DNA from: AEGEAN-183 sp964614345
GTDB taxonomy: Bacteria > Pseudomonadota > Gammaproteobacteria > Magnimaribacterales > Magnimaribacteraceae
Reading direction: 5' to 3'
NCBI GenBank assembly: GCA_964614345.1
Contig: CAZTLP010000028.1
Coordinates: 1 to 15,331, forward strand
Length of the DNA: 15,331 nt
The first letter of the stretch is position 1. Each line of letters begins with the position of its first letter. A model generated the notes under the pieces. It made no database searches. It had not been told where the DNA came from and saw only the letters and a list, made by a program, of their open reading frames with translations. Below, in pieces: positions 14,244-15,331 of this stretch. Both the position numbers and the translations under genes were made by a program.

Positions 14244-14750
14244 TTAAGTCTTAATCCACTTTCTTCGATAAATTCTGTGAACATAAACTAATGGTATCCA
14301 GAAAATTGAGTTTACTAGTGCAAAAGTTACAGACAAAAGAACATATTCCTTATCGGCGAGCGTCAAAGAGCTGGGATTTGAATCATTTAGATCCACAGCA
14401 ATCAGAAATCTTATAACTAGGAATATTAGAAAAATAACTAATGTCTGTTGGATAAACTTTAAAGGTCTAAACTGGTAAAAAAATCTTTGAGAAAGATAAG
14501 AAATAAAAACTAATATTAAAGGATATACACCTAGAACAGTTCCTTGTATGAAATCCATTAATAATCCAAAGAAAAATACAAAAAATAGATTCATCTTTTC
14601 AGGTAAAGCGATATTCCAGTATATGAAACTTAAAAGAAAAAGAACTGGTTTAATCTGATCTACCGTTTGAGAAAAACTAATAAGATCTAGAATAATAAAA
14701 AAGATCAAACTTAAACTGATAAGAGAAAGGCTTTTAAAGTTTTTGTGCAT
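14244..14750 (-). CDS. mreD: Rod shape-determining protein MreD
   Basis: 168 residues (E. coli 162). MreD is a small inner-membrane protein with about five or six helices, part of the MreBCD elongasome that guides side-wall peptidoglycan synthesis and rod shape. Hydrophobic segments fill most of the protein. The most typical stretch is FFGLLMDFIQGTVLGVYPLI (about 60-79), corresponding to the family's GLLxDxxxGxxxGxxxL motif. The C terminus is basic (HRIYRRKWIKT). It starts 9 nt after the mreC stop, with purine-rich AAGAAAG directly before the ATG. The gene order mreC-mreD is the universal order of this operon, and yhdP follows. Confidence 0.93.
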   Translation of the reverse strand: MHKNFKSLSLISLSLIFFIILDLISFSQTVDQIKPVLFLLSFIYWNIALPEKMNLFFVFFFGLLMDFIQGTVLGVYPLILVFISYLSQRFFYQFRPLKFIQQTLVIFLIFLVIRFLIAVDLNDSNPSSLTLADKEYVLLSVTFALVNSIFWIPLVYVHRIYRRKWIKT

Positions 14751-14759
14751 CTTTCTTTG

Positions 14760-15331
14760 TTACTTTGTAAAAACTAAAAAGTACTCTTGTTCCTCTGGTA
14801 ACCTCAAAAATTCCACTTCAATATTCAGGAATTCATCATCTGGTTTATCTTCTACATGAATAATTCTCCCAACTAAATAATTAGGCGGGAAAACTTCTCC
14901 TAATCCAGAAGAATAGAGCTCTTCTCCTTTTTTGAATGTTGCAGTTTTTTTAACATTTATTAATTGACCTTTTCTTTCTAATCCATGACCTTTTAATATT
15001 GAATGAAGTCTGCTTTCTGAAGATATCACTGGAATTAAGGACTGGGGATCTTGGCTTAACATAACTTCTACACTTCTTAACCCCAAAGATCTAACTCTGC
15101 CAATTATTCCTTCTTTTGACAGCACTGGTTGATTAACAAGCAAAAGTGAATTTGGATCGTTTACATCTAAAATTAAGACAGGTTTGATTGGGTTAGAGGA
15201 AAGCTTCATTTTTTGTCCCAATAAATAAGCCTGTTTATCTATTTGCACGGATTCCCATACAAGATTCAGTTCTTGGTTTCTTCTTGTCAGATCTTTGAGT
15301 TGTGAATTTATTAACTCTAGTTTTTCATTAT
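14760..15331 (-). CDS. mreC: Rod shape-determining protein MreC, C-terminal part (5' end outside window)
   Basis: The frame is open from the TAA at 14760-14762 to the right edge, about 189 codons. The GTG at 15248 is internal: the 27 codons before it continue without a stop and encode part of the MreC coiled coil (ELINSQLKDLTRRNQELNLV and beyond). MreC is an inner-membrane-anchored periplasmic scaffold that links MreB-MreD to the synthase PBP2-RodA. The beta-domain that follows matches the family: VLSKEGIIGRVRSLGLRSVE, SLIPVISSESRLHSILKGHG, and YSSGLGEVFPPNYLVGRI corresponding to the conserved TSGLGGxFPxGxPVG motif. The N-terminal membrane helix and mreB would lie to the right of the window. 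Confidence 0.93.
   Translation of the reverse strand, partial: NEKLELINSQLKDLTRRNQELNLVWESVQIDKQAYLLGQKMKLSSNPIKPVLILDVNDPNSLLLVNQPVLSKEGIIGRVRSLGLRSVEVMLSQDPQSLIPVISSESRLHSILKGHGLERKGQLINVKKTATFKKGEELYSSGLGEVFPPNYLVGRIIHVEDKPDDEFLNIEVEFLRLPEEQEYFLVFTK

Noticed and set aside
15246..15248. GTG as the start of mreC
   Set aside because: Upstream codons continue without a stop and encode the expected MreC coiled coil.
1..15331. Mobile elements, CRISPR arrays, tRNA or rRNA genes, defence systems
   Set aside because: No spaced direct repeats, transposase or integrase motifs, or RNA gene signatures were seen; all long frames are explained by housekeeping envelope, respiration and regulation genes.

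Overview
The window is AT-rich, gene-dense bacterial chromosome with no phage, plasmid or insertion-sequence hallmarks. Gene content and order point to a gammaproteobacterium: rplM-rpsI-petABC-sspA next to lpoA; degS; murA-mlaC divergent from yrbG-kdsD-lptC-lptB-rpoN; and mreC-mreD-yhdP. Intergenic gaps are mostly 1-20 nt and convergent genes nearly touch. This suggests a streamlined genome, perhaps a marine SAR86-like lineage, but that taxonomic guess is inference only. Both window edges cut genes (lpoA on the left, mreC on the right).

Layout. 1-470 (+): the C-terminal end of the peptidoglycan synthase activator LpoA. 472-4610 (-): one tight operon, read right to left, rplM, rpsI, petA, petB, petC, sspA (two ribosomal proteins, the three bc1 complex subunits and an RNA polymerase-binding regulator). 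4756-5838 (+): a DegS/AlgW-type anchored periplasmic protease. 5881-7761 (-): mlaC then murA. 7864-12544 (+): yrbG-type cation antiporter, kdsD, an LptC protein with an LptA-like tail, lptB and rpoN. 12557-15331 (-): partial mreC, mreD and a very short YhdP-family protein. The two non-coding gaps over 100 nt (4611-4755 and 7762-7863) lie between divergent genes and hold likely promoters; no gene-free stretch exceeds 300 nt.

The common theme of the right two-thirds is envelope building: MurA (peptidoglycan precursor), KdsD (Kdo precursor), LptC/LptB (LPS export), MlaC and YhdP (phospholipid traffic between membranes), MreC/MreD (elongasome) and DegS (envelope stress). The most notable feature is compaction. 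Compared with the Escherichia coli and Pseudomonas versions of these loci, ibaG, mlaB, mlaD, mlaE, mlaF, kdsC, lptA and the hpf-ptsN tail are absent from their usual places while the flanking genes stay in order. The LptC gene carries an LptA-like C-terminal extension exactly where lptA is missing, and YhdP is less than half its usual length. Two periplasmic bridge systems therefore look miniaturised side by side. I found no wholly unknown system; the best candidates for novelty are the LptC-LptA hybrid, the mini-YhdP and a divergent sigma-54.
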